From the NCBI GenBank assembly GCA_025526915.1, contig JAHLKH010000045.1, positions 1 through 64,000 on the forward strand: 64,000 nucleotides of DNA. The letters run 5' to 3'. A program made the translations under genes and the position numbers. Positions 40,141-50,989 of this stretch are shown piece by piece. Under the pieces are notes generated by a model. The model saw nothing but the letters and a program-made list of their open reading frames with translations. It searched no databases and was not told the DNA's origin. How positions within the stretch are numbered: position 1 is the first letter of the stretch; every line of letters begins with the position of its first letter. The DNA comes from Entophlyctis helioformis (Eukaryota > Chytridiomycota > Chytridiomycetes > Chytridiales > Chytriomycetaceae).

Positions 40141-43100
40141 TCACCGACGCCGGTACTCTCGCTCCCGATCGCCGCCGCGCTCTCGCCGGGCGTCTCGTTC
40201 GCGCTCGCGCTCGGCTCGCTCGGCACGCTCCCGTTCCCGTTCCCGCTCGCGCTCACGGAGCACATCGCGCAGATCGCGGTCTCGGTCAGCGACAATCGCT
40301 CCAAGAATCGTCGACGCTGCGCCGGCGATTGATGATGGCGGTGCTGCCCCTGTCGTCGCAGATGCCCCTGTCGTTGCTGTTGATGCTGCCGCTGCCACTG
40401 GTGTCTGCGACAATGAATGCGGCTGGCCGCCACCCGATGTTGGTTGCTGGGCTGGTGCATGCGAGGACGCTGCGCTTGGTTTGGCAGATGCAGTCGAGGG
40501 TGATGCGACGGTCTGGCCACCACTGGCACCGCCGCCGGTGTAGCTCGTAGTGCGGATACGCAACGGCCGTGTGGGCGACAGAGACGGCGGCCCCCGCCAT
40601 TCATCGCTGCGTCGAAGTCCCAGAGGCGGCGGCGGCGATCGTGACCGTGAGCGCGATCGCGACCGAAACGGCAAAGGCGCTGCAGGGTCACCAGCCGACG
40701 GGCCCAGCGGCAGCGAGCGCGCGGCCACGGGCGAGTGCGATCCACGCCGTTTGGCGGCAAAGGGCATCGATGCAGGCCGGCCGCCATCGCCCGAAAAGGG
40801 CGGACCCACGTCAGAACGGTCACGCTCGCGATCCCGGTCGCGGTCACGCTCCCGATCACGCTCGCGCTCGCGGCCACGGTCCATGGGCGGCGGCGGCAGG
40901 CTCGACAGAAACCGCTCGTCTCTCGGGTCCCGTCCGTCGCGCACATCCCGAGGATCACGGTCTCGCTCTCGGTCTCGCTCCCGGTCGCGGTCGCGGTCAC
41001 GAAAGTCGCGTTCCCGCACAGGCAGCAATCGTCCTTCGCGACCATCACGGCCGTCCCGTGGATCCCGTGGATCCCTGTCGCGGTCCCTCTCGCGCTCGCG
41101 CTCGCGTTCCCTGTCCCGCTCGCGAGACAGCGGCCCCCCGGCCACGCCCATCGGCGCATCCCAGTCGCGCATATCCCGTCCATCGCGTCCGTCCCTGGCA
41201 TCCCGTTCACGCGGCTCGTCCGCATACCGTCGATACTCGTCGGGCCCCGCACCGCCGCCACCGCCACCGCGTCTCGGTCCAGGCTCCAGCGGCATATGCG
41301 GCGGCTGTCCCGGCCCGCCTCCAATGCCGCCGCCGCCACCGCCACCGCGGTACTCGTACGGCATGCCAGGCGGCGGGTATCGGTCGCGTGGGCCAGGCGG
41401 TCCAACCATCCCAGGCGGCCCTCCGTACCGTCCGTAGCGATCACCAGGCGGCCCGATCGGCATCGGCCGTGGCGGGCCAAGGGGATCGTATCGAAGCCGA
41501 TCGCCACCAGCACCTCCGCCGCTGTTGCTGCTGCTGTTGTACCGCTCAGAGTACGGCGATAGTGGCCGGCCCGGGTACGGCCTGAAGCCTGGCGGACCGC
41601 CCGGCCCTGCAGGCGGCCGTCTCGTGTCGTACGGCAGACCGCCGCCATCACCGGCCATGGACAGTGGCAGGCCGGCATTAGGACCCATCGACATGAGTGG
41701 CGGGCCAGACGGCGGCATCAGAGGCGGTGGAGGCCCGCCATAGCGTCTGTCGCGGTCCCAGTCACGATCATGGTCACGGTCCCGCTCACGGTCCCTGTCG
41801 CGGTCCCTGTCTCTGTCTCTGTCACGATCAGGCTCGCGGTTCCAGTCCAGTCGGTCACGCAGCTCGCGCGGATCGCCATAGCGCTCACGGTCGCGGTCTC
41901 GGTCGCGGTCACGGTCACGGTCGCGCACATCGCCATCAACGCCACCGCCACCAGTGGCTGACAAGTGGGGAGGGACAGGCAATGCACCCATCGGCAGGTA
42001 TCGCGAGTCCAGTCCCCCAGAAGGCGGCGGCACAGGCTGTGTTGACGGCAGCTGCCCACGCCGTATCAACAACTGCTGCTCCTGCGGCGACTGCTGCTGC
42101 TGCTGTGGAGGGAGTGGCAGCGGGTAGTCCGCCGCCATCATCGCTTCGGGCGACGGCGGTCGCTGGATAGGCGGCTCGCGTCGTCCGATAAACGGCCCGC
42201 CGCCGTATTTGGACACCGCGACAGGACTGAGTGCCGCGCTGCTCGTGCTGGCGCTCGCAGCCAAAAGGGGGTCAGTCGACGCGGCCCGCTCGTGCGCCTG
42301 CGTTGGGTATCGGTTGGCATAGTCGCGGTCGCGGTCGTGCGAGGCAAGCGATAATGGGATGGGTGCCGCCTCGTGTGCGAGCGGCTGCATGAGTGTGGCG
42401 CGGGCTTGGAGGGCCGAAAGTGGCGGTGGTCGAGACGCGGCTGGATGGCTGCCCAGGTACGGCGAGCCCGACAGCGATCCGCGCATCGATCCAGCAAGCG
42501 AGGCGGTGCGCGACAACGGGGGCGGTGCACTGGCGCCGTCGAGATGGTCGCGTGATGCCGACATGATGGGCGACCGGAGCATATTGCCGCGGTCGTCGAT
42601 GGGCGGCGGCGCAGCTGGCAGAGCAGACGCGGGCGATGTGCTGGAAGCACTCAGTGCACGACTGCCAGCAGTGGCTGGTGCAACGACACCAAGCCCCGTC
42701 AACGCGGCGCTCTGGGGCGTCTCCTCGCCCGGTCCCGTCGATGCCTGACATCAGACAGTAAGTACCATGCACACGCGCAGCCCATGCAGACAGCACGATG
42801 ACTTACAGCAGCATCGGCCAAGCCCGCCTCGTCGCCAACCGATCCAGCCGCATCGGGCACGTCCTTGCGCTTGCCAAGAATCGCCTGGTACTTTTGCAGG
42901 AAGCTCGACGACGTCGGCTTGAACGTTGTCGTGGGCGTGACGCTCACCACTGCAACCATCGGGTCGGGCGACGCGTCCCTGCCCAGGCTTGCACCACCGA
43001 CAGCCGATCCCGTCTCGCTCTCGCTCTTGACGACCGGCACGTGCGGCAACGGTGACGCCGGCGCAGAGACCGCAGCCGATTCCGACGCCGACGCCGGGAC

Positions 43101-46100
43101 TGGCGCGCCGCTCCCAGTCGACTCGCCACCATCACCGGTGACGTGAACTGCTTCGACCTTGACCTTGATGCCCTCCATGCTGTCGTCCACGTCCATGCTC
43201 GTATCCCCACCAGCAACACTGTCCTCGCCATCCTCGGCGACCGTCGACGTGGCGCCAAGACTGCTGCTGCCAGGGCCGACAACGGCCGTCGCACTCATGC
43301 CGCGCTTCATCATAAAGTCACGCAGCGACACGCGACGAACGAGCGGGGCTCCCGCCGCGTCGTCTGCACCGCCTGCCAACTTGGAGGCCGCCGTCGCGAG
43401 CGGTGACTTGAAGCCAGCGGACGCGGCGGCAGGCGAGCGCGAGTCAAAGATGGCAGCACCGGGATCAGGCGATGCGGTGTCGCGGTCACGAGCACCAACA
43501 GAATCGTCATCGAGCCGAGCCGTCTTGTGCAGCCGCTCTGTGTCGTCGGCCGATTCGTGCGACGGCGACACGAGCCCATGCTTGCGCTTGGCTGTTGTCG
43601 CGTCTTGAACGTCAGCAGATGGCTCCACACCGCCGCCCACATACAGCCGCATCCACGCTTTCTTGCCGCCCAGCCGGCTGTAGCGATCGACGGGTTTGGC
43701 AGCCGCCTCGGCCGCGCCAACAGCATCACCGCCATCAGTCTTGGATTTGGATTCGGGATCGTGCTCGGGTTCAGGCTCGGGCACGGGGTCGGACTTTGGC
43801 ACAATCGGCAGCAACAACGCCGGGTCAAGCGCACGAGCAAGCCGCGGAACCCGTGCTGCCGTCGCCCACTCCATCGCGCGCCGTCGCTCCGCATCGTCCG
43901 CATCGATCCGCGCACGACGCTCCTTGTCTCGCTGCAAGAGTGCCGCAAAGTACGGGTCCGACGGCTCAATGTCGCCGGGCTCGTCCGCCGACTCGTGGGT
44001 CTGCTGGTACTCGTGGAACGCGTTCAGTCGCTGCACGGCGGCAGCGACTCGGCATCCGCTGTCGGTCGGCAGCTCGTCTGTCTTGGACTCTGCCAGCGCT
44101 GGGAAGCTGGTTGCGTAGCACGTGCACGGGAAACCAGCCCACTCGCTTCGACTGCCGCCGCCACTGCCGAGATCCAGCACCACCTCGCCGCCCGCAGGGA
44201 TATCCCGTGTCGAGAAGATGCACAGCCGCAGGCGGTCGTTGATGGGCACGGTGGCCTGTTCGTCGGGGCCGTCGGCATGAGCAGATGTCGCCGACGCAGA
44301 CATGAGCGCAGCCTCGTGGGGCGACACGCACAGAACAGTCTGCAGACGCGCATTGGGTGCGAGAGCATGGGGACCGCCGCACGAAAAGCGCGCGAACCGG
44401 CCATCGCGCGATCCGCGCTCGCGAGCATCAACAGCCAGCCGCATGACGGTCGTTTGGACGTCCTGCTCAAGGCCGGCCCTTTGCTCGTCCCGCCCGTCTG
44501 CCGTCTCCTTCTCGCTGCGATCAACGTGCACAGCACGCACATCCACATTCGCACCGCCAAACGGATGGTAAAACACAAACGGCGGGGCGACAACACCAGA
44601 CCCATCGGCATTGGGTACGCTCGAGATGTACCGCCGCTTGAGATCCAGCAGCCCGTCGTGGATAAGCGACCCTTTGATCTCGGACACGAACGCGCCGGGC
44701 GGGATCTCGGCCGTGGCAAAGAGGGCCATCTGGCGTGCGCCAGATTCGAAACCGTCGTCGAGCGGTGCTGGAAGAGCGGCAAACGACGGCTGGGCGAGAT
44801 CAGTGCATTTCATGGCCAGCAGATCTGGCATGGTCGGCTGTGCCGGCTGTGGTTCCTGACGGACAGATGCTGCAGTCGTTGTGGCAGGTGCCGTGGCGGA
44901 TTCGGTGGCTGTAGTGGCTGTGGTGGTATCAGGTGCCGTATCTGTTGGCTGGTGGGTATCAGAGGCAGATTCTTGGCCAGCGGCGAGCTGGACCGTCGCC
45001 GGGCCAGACGATGTTGCAGCATCAATAGCACCAACAGGATCAACAGGATCAACAGCACCAACAGTAGCATCGGTTGTACGATCGCGGTCTGTACGAGCAT
45101 CGTCAGGAACAGCTGCGTCTCCACCACGCTCGTCATCAGCCACGTGCTGCGACTGAGCGAGCTGGGGAGACGATCCAGGCACCAACGGCTGTGGCCGCTT
45201 GGGGTCATATCCCATCACGCTGGCATCCCACGCCGGCCGTGTGTACAGCACAGCTGTCGTCTTGAGACTGCCGACAAGGGCAGACAGGTGGGTCTCGAGG
45301 TCCAGGGACGCGATCGACAAGGACGTCGTGTCTGCGTATCCGTCGACAAAGGCAGCGTACTCGGCCTCGTACATGGATGGGAACTGGATGTGGGCCTCGT
45401 TGACCACTTTGCGCCGCATGCGAATAAACGGCTCAGGTGATGTCGCACGCGGATGGCCGGCAGCAGCAGCACCTGCAGACGCCGACTGCGACTTTTGACG
45501 CGCAGTCGGCGGATCGCGGTCCTTGGCCGTGCTCATAAACTCTGCGTGCCGCGATGGATTGGCCGAGTTGTTGGAGTTGCCCATGAAATGAGCCTCGTCG
45601 TCGTCATGGCCGGTGTAGGCAGAGTGACCAGCGCCGCGGCCACCAAGGCCCGAATAATCCTTGTCGTATGCAGAATATTGCGCAGAGCCCTGCATGCCGC
45701 CGGAACCGCCAGGCTGGCGAGAATACGCGGCCTGTTCATCGAGAGACATGCGGCTGGACTCTGAGGCCAGACGCTGAAACGACGCGGTGCTGCCATCGTG
45801 TGCGAGCATGGATGCGGTCAGTGAGGACGACGACGACGACTGGCGCATGGCAGACGAGATCAGCGGCCGCGTGTCGTGAGGGTCTGCTGTGTTGGAGTAG
45901 GGATCGGAGGGATCTCGTTGGCGCTTTCTTGGCGGTGTGAGATTGGTGTGGGCGTTGGGTCCAGATGCAGAGGCAGAGGCAGACGTAGATGCCGCGCCGA
46001 GCAGAGAAGCAGACGACGGGTGTGCAGACAAGGGTGCGCCTGCTGCCGGTGCCGATGACAAGGCGTGTTGGTGTGACTGGGCCGACGCGGTGGAGTCGCG

Positions 46101-47035
46101 GTCCTTTGCGCGGGACTTTTGCTTCTTGGGATGCGCGTCCTTTTGGTCTCTTTCTGGCAGGCCGCTGGCCGAAGCAGCAGCAGCAGAAGTAGCATCTCTG
46201 CGCTTGCGGGGCGAGTTCTTGTCGATCTTGTCGAGAGCGCCAGTCAGCGCAGAAGCAGCCGATCCGTGGACCGATCCGAGGGCCGATCCGTGTGCAGCGA
46301 GGGCAGCGGCAGCAGGGGTCTGGCCCGCGGCCGAAGTCGCAGCAGCAGCCGAAGCCTGCGCAGACGCAGCCGACGACGCTGTAAAAGAAGCGTGCGCGGG
46401 ATGGGCTGATGACGCAGATGCAGACGGAGCGTTGGTGTTGGTGGTTGTGGTTGTGGTTGTGTTGGCCCCTGCGGCGTGCGTGGCGTGCGTGGTGCTGCCT
46501 GTGGCGGCTGCCTTGCTGCGCGCGGCGGGTCTGGCGGCCTTGTCGCGGGCGTCTCTGAGCCTGCGCGCCTGCAGCGCAACGGCCTTCTGTCTGAGGGTGT
46601 GAGCACGCGGGCGTTCAAGGTCGTGGTGGTCGTAGTGGTCGTGGTGGCCGACTAGTGGAACCAGCACGACTACGACTAGTGGAACCAGCACCACAACCAA
46701 CACAACACGACTACGACTAGTACAACCACTAGTACAACCACCACCACAGGTGCAACACCACCACTAGTACAACCACTAGTACAACCACCACTTCTAGTAC
46801 AACCACCACCCCTTCTAGTGCAGCACAACCACCGCCACGAGTGCCAGCGACGCACCTCGACGTCCAGCCAGCGCGGATCGCACAGCTCGCACAGGTACTG
46901 GTCGGGCACGGTGTCTGCGGTGATGGACACGCACACGGCGTGCTGCCACACGAAGCAGCGCTCGCACTGGATGGTGAAGCCGTCGTCGTGCGGGAAGCCG
47001 CAGATGCAGCGGATCTCGCCCTCTTCGTCGCCCAT
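40141..47035 (-). CDS. SET3: SET3/MLL5-like PHD-finger and SET-domain protein with RD/RE tail
   Basis: Chromatin-associated protein; in yeast Set3 is the scaffold of a histone deacetylase complex. Exon 1 (start 47035) codes the PHD finger CICGFPHDDGFTIQCERC.VWQHAVC...YLCELC. A repeat-rich intron of about 190 nt follows. Exon 2 (about 46655-42807) holds Ala/Ser/Thr-rich sequence, then the SET region: RQMALFATAEIPPGAFVSEIKG, FSCGGPHALAPNARLQ, LCIFSTRDIPAGGEVVLDLG and CTCY. A 62-nt intron (42745-42806) joins GLADAA to ASTGPGEETPQ. Exon 3 is Pro/Gly-rich, then long Arg-Asp/Arg-Glu repeats. The SET catalytic Tyr/NHS motifs are not typical, as in yeast Set3, which is thought inactive. About 2,200 aa. 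Confidence 0.8.
40155..41960 (-). repeat. Arg-Asp/Arg-Glu coding repeats
   Basis: Several blocks of cggtcgcggtca-type hexamers code RDRDRDRE runs at about 40155-40290, 40810-41130 and 41750-41930 in the C-terminal part of the SET3-like protein. Confidence 0.85.
46660..46815 (-). repeat. Tandem actagta/caaccac repeats in the PHD-SET intron
   Basis: At least seven ctagt-containing units (for example tagtacaaccac) form most of the intron between the PHD exon and the large second exon. Confidence 0.8.
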
Positions 47036-47255
47036 CTGCCTGCCTTGCTGCCTGTGGTCTGGTTGTTGCCTTGTCTGCTTGTTGTTGTCTTGTTACCACA
47101 CTGACAGCCCGGCTGCTTGCGGCCTGCTTGTTGTTGTTGCCAACCGTTGCGCAAACAGACGCAAACAACCCAAATCAAAGCAAACAGTCCGCAATCCCGT
47201 TACTGTTTGTTGCGTCTCCACTACCACCACACCCAGCAACACCAACCCGACGCCC
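47036..47255. promoter_or_regulatory. Divergent promoter between the SET3-like and APSES genes
   Basis: 220 bases between two divergent starts, with gttgtt/cttgtt-rich stretches and no obvious TATA box. The two regulators may share control elements. Confidence 0.45.
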
Positions 47256-48467
47256 ATGAGCAGCAGCGTGTTGGCCCAGCCGGCGGCCCAGTCGGGCGGC
47301 CTGCCCTATGCAGCCTCTGCGGCGCGCACTGAAGCCATGGCTGCAGCCTCGCCCGCAGCGCCGCAGTCGCAGTCGCAGTCGCCGTCGCCGTCGCCGTCGC
47401 TCGCCTTCTCGGTGCCCACCACGTCGGGCAACGGCCGCCTGTTCGACTACTCGTTTGGCGACTACAGCCTCGGCGGCCACAGCTACGGCAGCTACGGCAG
47501 CCACAGCTACGGCGGCCACGGCTACGGCCACGGCTACGGCTACGGCCTTGGCGCGGCCCACCACCCCAGCCATGCCGCCGCCGGCCTGCACTACGGCAAC
47601 ACCGCCGGCTCCACCACCGCCGGCAGCCCGTCCGGCCTCGACGGCTACCGCAGACGCTACGAGCACGCCGTCTTCGAGCCGCTGTACGTCGACTCGCTGC
47701 TGGCCACGCCCGACGCCTTGGCTGCCACCACCACCACCACCACCACCACGATGGGCTCGGCCTTGGGCTCGGCCATGGCCGCACTGGGCACCGACGGCGG
47801 CAGCAGCATGCACAGCGCCATCAACAACAACAACAACAACAACAGCAGCATCGACCCGCACGGCTCGCCCGTGTTGGCGAATGCGCCTGCCGTGCCCGCG
47901 GGCGTGCATGCCGCCGTCAAGGCCTCGCCCGGCCCCGCCGCCTCTGTGCCCATGCCCGTGCCCGCCTCCATGCCCATGTCCATGCCCATGCCCATGTCCG
48001 TGCCCGTGCCCGCCGTCGCGTCGCCGTTCGTCGGCGAGCTGCTGCTGCCCATTGCGTCCTCCAGCCTGCCCGCCTCGTACCCAACCGCCCTGCCTCCGAT
48101 GCATCCGACCTCGGCCTCGGCCGCGTCCAATGCCGCCTCGTCTGGCACAGCCGCTGCTGGTGCTGGTGCCGGTGCCGGTGCCGGTGGCGGCTTCGTGGGC
48201 GTCGCGTCGTCGCTCGGTGGCGGCCCCGGCGGAGCTTCGTCGCTGCCTGCGAGTGGCGGCTTTGCCCAGCACATGTCCGCCTTGGGCATCGGCATGGCCT
48301 CGGCGCCCTCGATGTCGATGGCCGCGGGCGGAGGCGGAGCTTTACTGCCGTCCGGCGCTGCGTGGGACCCGCAGACGCAGGTGCACGCGCAGCAGATCCA
48401 GCAGCAGCAACAGCAGCAGCAGCAGCATTCCCTGTCGGTCCGTCTCCACGCTTCGGGCTATCCACAG

Positions 48468-48499
<32 letters not shown>

Positions 48500-49417
48500 A
48501 CAACAACTGCAGCACCTTAATCAACAGCAGATCCTCCAGTTCCAGCAACAACAACAGCAGCAGCAACAACATCAGCAGTATCAACAGTCCATGGCCGCTG
48601 GTTTCGGCCCTCTGGCTGGCAGCGGCACTACCACCACGACGACAACCTCCAACAACCCCAACAGCGCAAACTACGATCCCCAGCACCAACATCACCAGGC
48701 CCAGCAGATGCACATCCAGCAGATGCAGCAGCAGAAGCATCACCAGCAGGCCATGATGCAGCACATGGCTTACCAGCAGCAACAGCAACAGCAGCAACAG
48801 CAGCAGCAGCAACACATGTCTGGCGCAGGCAACTTGGGGCTCAACGCACACGGCATGTCCAACATGTCCAATATGCACATGGGTCTCTACCAGCAGCCGT
48901 TTATTCCCCCCTATAATCCCCTTTTGTCACAGGTGCCCAAGCTCCCGCGTCGCACGAGCACGCCTGCCGGCCCACGCGTCCTCTCGTCGCTCGCGTCCCA
49001 TGGCGAGGCGCTCTACGAAGCCACATACTCGAATGTGCCCGTGTACGAGCTTGCGGTGGGCGAAAACTCGATCATGCGGCGAAAGGGCGATGGCTGGATC
49101 AACGCCACCCATGTGCTCAAGATTGCGGGCATTGAAAAGGGCCGGCGCACCAAGATCCTCGAAAAGGAGGTGCACCACGAGGTGCATGAGAAGATCCAGG
49201 GCGGCTATGGCAAGTACCAAGGCACCTGGTACGTTACGCCGCTTGTGGCTGATTGTGTGTGTGTGTGTGTGTCTGTGTTGTCTGCACCTGGTTGCATTCC
49301 CGCCGACTCACGCCTGCATCCACGCGCGCCAACAGGATTCCGCTGGAGCGGGCCAAGGCACTTGCCGCCCACTATTCCGTCGACTCGGTCATTGCCCCCA
49401 TCTTGGATATCCAGTGA
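47256..49417 (+). CDS. APSES (KilA-N) transcription factor with C-terminal DNA-binding domain
   Basis: DNA-binding regulator of the Mbp1/Swi4/StuA superfamily. Start ATG 47256 (MSSSVLAQPAAQSGG); exons 47256-49228 and 49336-49417. About 560 residues of Ala/Pro/Gly/Met-rich and polyQ sequence (Q runs near 48400-48560 and 48770-48815) precede the APSES domain at the very C-terminus: LYEATYSNVPVYELAVGENSIMRRKGDGWINATHVLKIAGIEKGRRTKILEKEV...GGYGKYQGTW-IPLERAKALAAHYSVDSVIAPILDIQ. The splice joins GTW to IPLERAKALA as in the family. There are no ankyrin repeats, so it is not a standard Mbp1/Swi4, which have the domain at the N-terminus. It probably controls cell-cycle or developmental genes. Confidence 0.88.
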
Positions 49418-49510
49418 CTGCCCTTCTGAATGAATCCGCACTTCGTTGGCCAGCGCACCATGTTCGTCTTGTTCGAATGGTATCAATTTCTTCACTTTTT
49501 TCTAACAAAC

Positions 49511-50809
49511 ATGCCGCGACTCGGTACCAAAAAGGCAACATCTCAACAGAAGCAGCAGCAGCAGCCGGACCAGCAGCAGCAGTCGCAGCAGCAGCCCAAG
49601 GCCTCGCTGCCCGACGACGACGAGTACGCCGATCTGTGCGCCGTGCAGCGACGCCTGCTCCTGGCCTCGCAGCCGCAGCTGCAACGCCTGCCTGCCCACC
49701 TGCAGGCGCTCGCCCCGCAGCAGTCGCTCCTCTACATCATCCAGGCGGCCTTTGACGCCGTCACGACCGACGCCTCGTTCCCCGACAGGCGCCGGCAGAT
49801 CAAGGACCTCTTCCTCAAGCGGGACTTCCACGCCATCTTCACCGACCCGCTGCTGCTGCCCGTGTACGCCGCCGAGTACATCCCCGGCCGCGCGCTGTGC
49901 TACCGCGACATGTTCATGCGGCTGGCGCAGCTGCGTCGGCTGCTCAAGACGGGCGGCCGCGTGCTGTGCTTGGGTGCGGGCAACGGCGCCGAGGTGCTGG
50001 GCATTGCGTCGGCCATGCACGGCATGAAGCGGCGAGCGAGGCGGGCGGCCAAGTCGGCGGGTGCTGCTCGTGCCAGTGATGCTGCTGTGCAGCGCGATCG
50101 CTCTCCTGCTGCTGGCTTTGCTGCTGGTTCTCCTGCATCGGATCCTGCGGCTGAAAAGGCGGCTGCAAAGGAACAGACGACGTCGTCGCCATCGTCGCCA
50201 TCGCCGTCGACGCCACTTGTCGTGCATGCACAGGATCTGTCGAGCTACGGTGCCGTCATACCGAGCCTGCACTCGGCCATCCAAGCCACGCTCGGTCTCG
50301 CCGAAACAGACCTGCGGGTCGAGACGTCTGTTGCCGATCTCGTCGACTCGGCAGTCGTCGACAGCACCGTTGTGCCGCTCATTGCGTCGGCACAGCTGGT
50401 CACGGCCATGTTTGTGCTCAACGAGCTGCTCACCGTCTCCAAGCGCGGCTTCACGGGCCTCGTCACGCGTCTGATCAAGAACCTGCCTGTCGGCGCGTAC
50501 CTGCTCGTTGTCGACTCGGCTGGCTCCTTCTCGGAAGTCACAATCGCTGCCAAGCAGCAGCCCAAGACCGGAACGCCAAAAGACGGCGCAGAAGAGGAGC
50601 AGGATGAAGAGGACGGCGGCCAGGACGACACCGTGGCAGCGAGCCGCACGTACATGGTGTTCCATCTGCTAGACTCGATCCAGGCGCTGCGCACGTGTGT
50701 TGCATACGACTCGATCTGGTACCGGTACCCGCAGGAGCTCCTCTTTCCCATGAAGATCTCCAACATGCGCTATTTCCTGCGGCTGTACCAGAAAGTCGAT
50801 CCCCAATAA
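49511..50809 (+). CDS. BMT6: 25S rRNA (uridine-N3)-methyltransferase, Bmt6-like
   Basis: SAM-dependent methyltransferase of the Bmt6 family, which methylates a uridine of the large-subunit rRNA (U2843 in yeast). 432 aa from ATG 49511 (MPRLGTKKATSQQ). A Gln-rich start is followed by LLYIIQAAFDAVTTD, IKDLFLKRDFHAIFTD, YIPGRALCYRDMF and motif I RVLCLGAGNGAEVLGIASA (about 155-175). A low-complexity insert of about 60 aa follows, then VTAMFVLNELLTVSKRGFTGLV, LLVVDSAGSFSEV and the C-terminal YDSIWYRYPQELLFPMKISNMRYFLRLYQK typical of the family. Single exon. An upstream in-frame start at 49430 is less likely because it lies at the end of the APSES gene. Confidence 0.85.
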   Translation: MPRLGTKKATSQQKQQQQPDQQQQSQQQPKASLPDDDEYADLCAVQRRLLLASQPQLQRLPAHLQALAPQQSLLYIIQAAFDAVTTDASFPDRRRQIKDLFLKRDFHAIFTDPLLLPVYAAEYIPGRALCYRDMFMRLAQLRRLLKTGGRVLCLGAGNGAEVLGIASAMHGMKRRARRAAKSAGAARASDAAVQRDRSPAAGFAAGSPASDPAAEKAAAKEQTTSSPSSPSPSTPLVVHAQDLSSYGAVIPSLHSAIQATLGLAETDLRVETSVADLVDSAVVDSTVVPLIASAQLVTAMFVLNELLTVSKRGFTGLVTRLIKNLPVGAYLLVVDSAGSFSEVTIAAKQQPKTGTPKDGAEEEQDEEDGGQDDTVAASRTYMVFHLLDSIQALRTCVAYDSIWYRYPQELLFPMKISNMRYFLRLYQKVDPQ

Positions 50810-50989
50810 ACCCAACTACCCCGCTCCAGCTCCTCGTTCCTTGTTCCTCATCGCATAGCCATTTCATTCCCACTGTTCGTCTCATGTAAACATGCCTTGA
50901 CCGTGTTGGTCCCTTGCGCCACCGCGACCACCGCGACCACCGCCATCACTGCCATCAATGCGATCACATGCCCGCACGTACAGCCAGGA

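Noticed and set aside
39399..41678. A 759-codon minus-strand ORF overlapping the SET3-like tail
   Set aside because: It is an alternative frame of the RD/RE repeats with no recognisable domain; the frame spliced to the SET exon is better supported.
43527..45440. A 637-codon plus-strand ORF opposite the SET domain
   Set aside because: It lacks motifs, and the opposite strand carries the SET-domain signatures.
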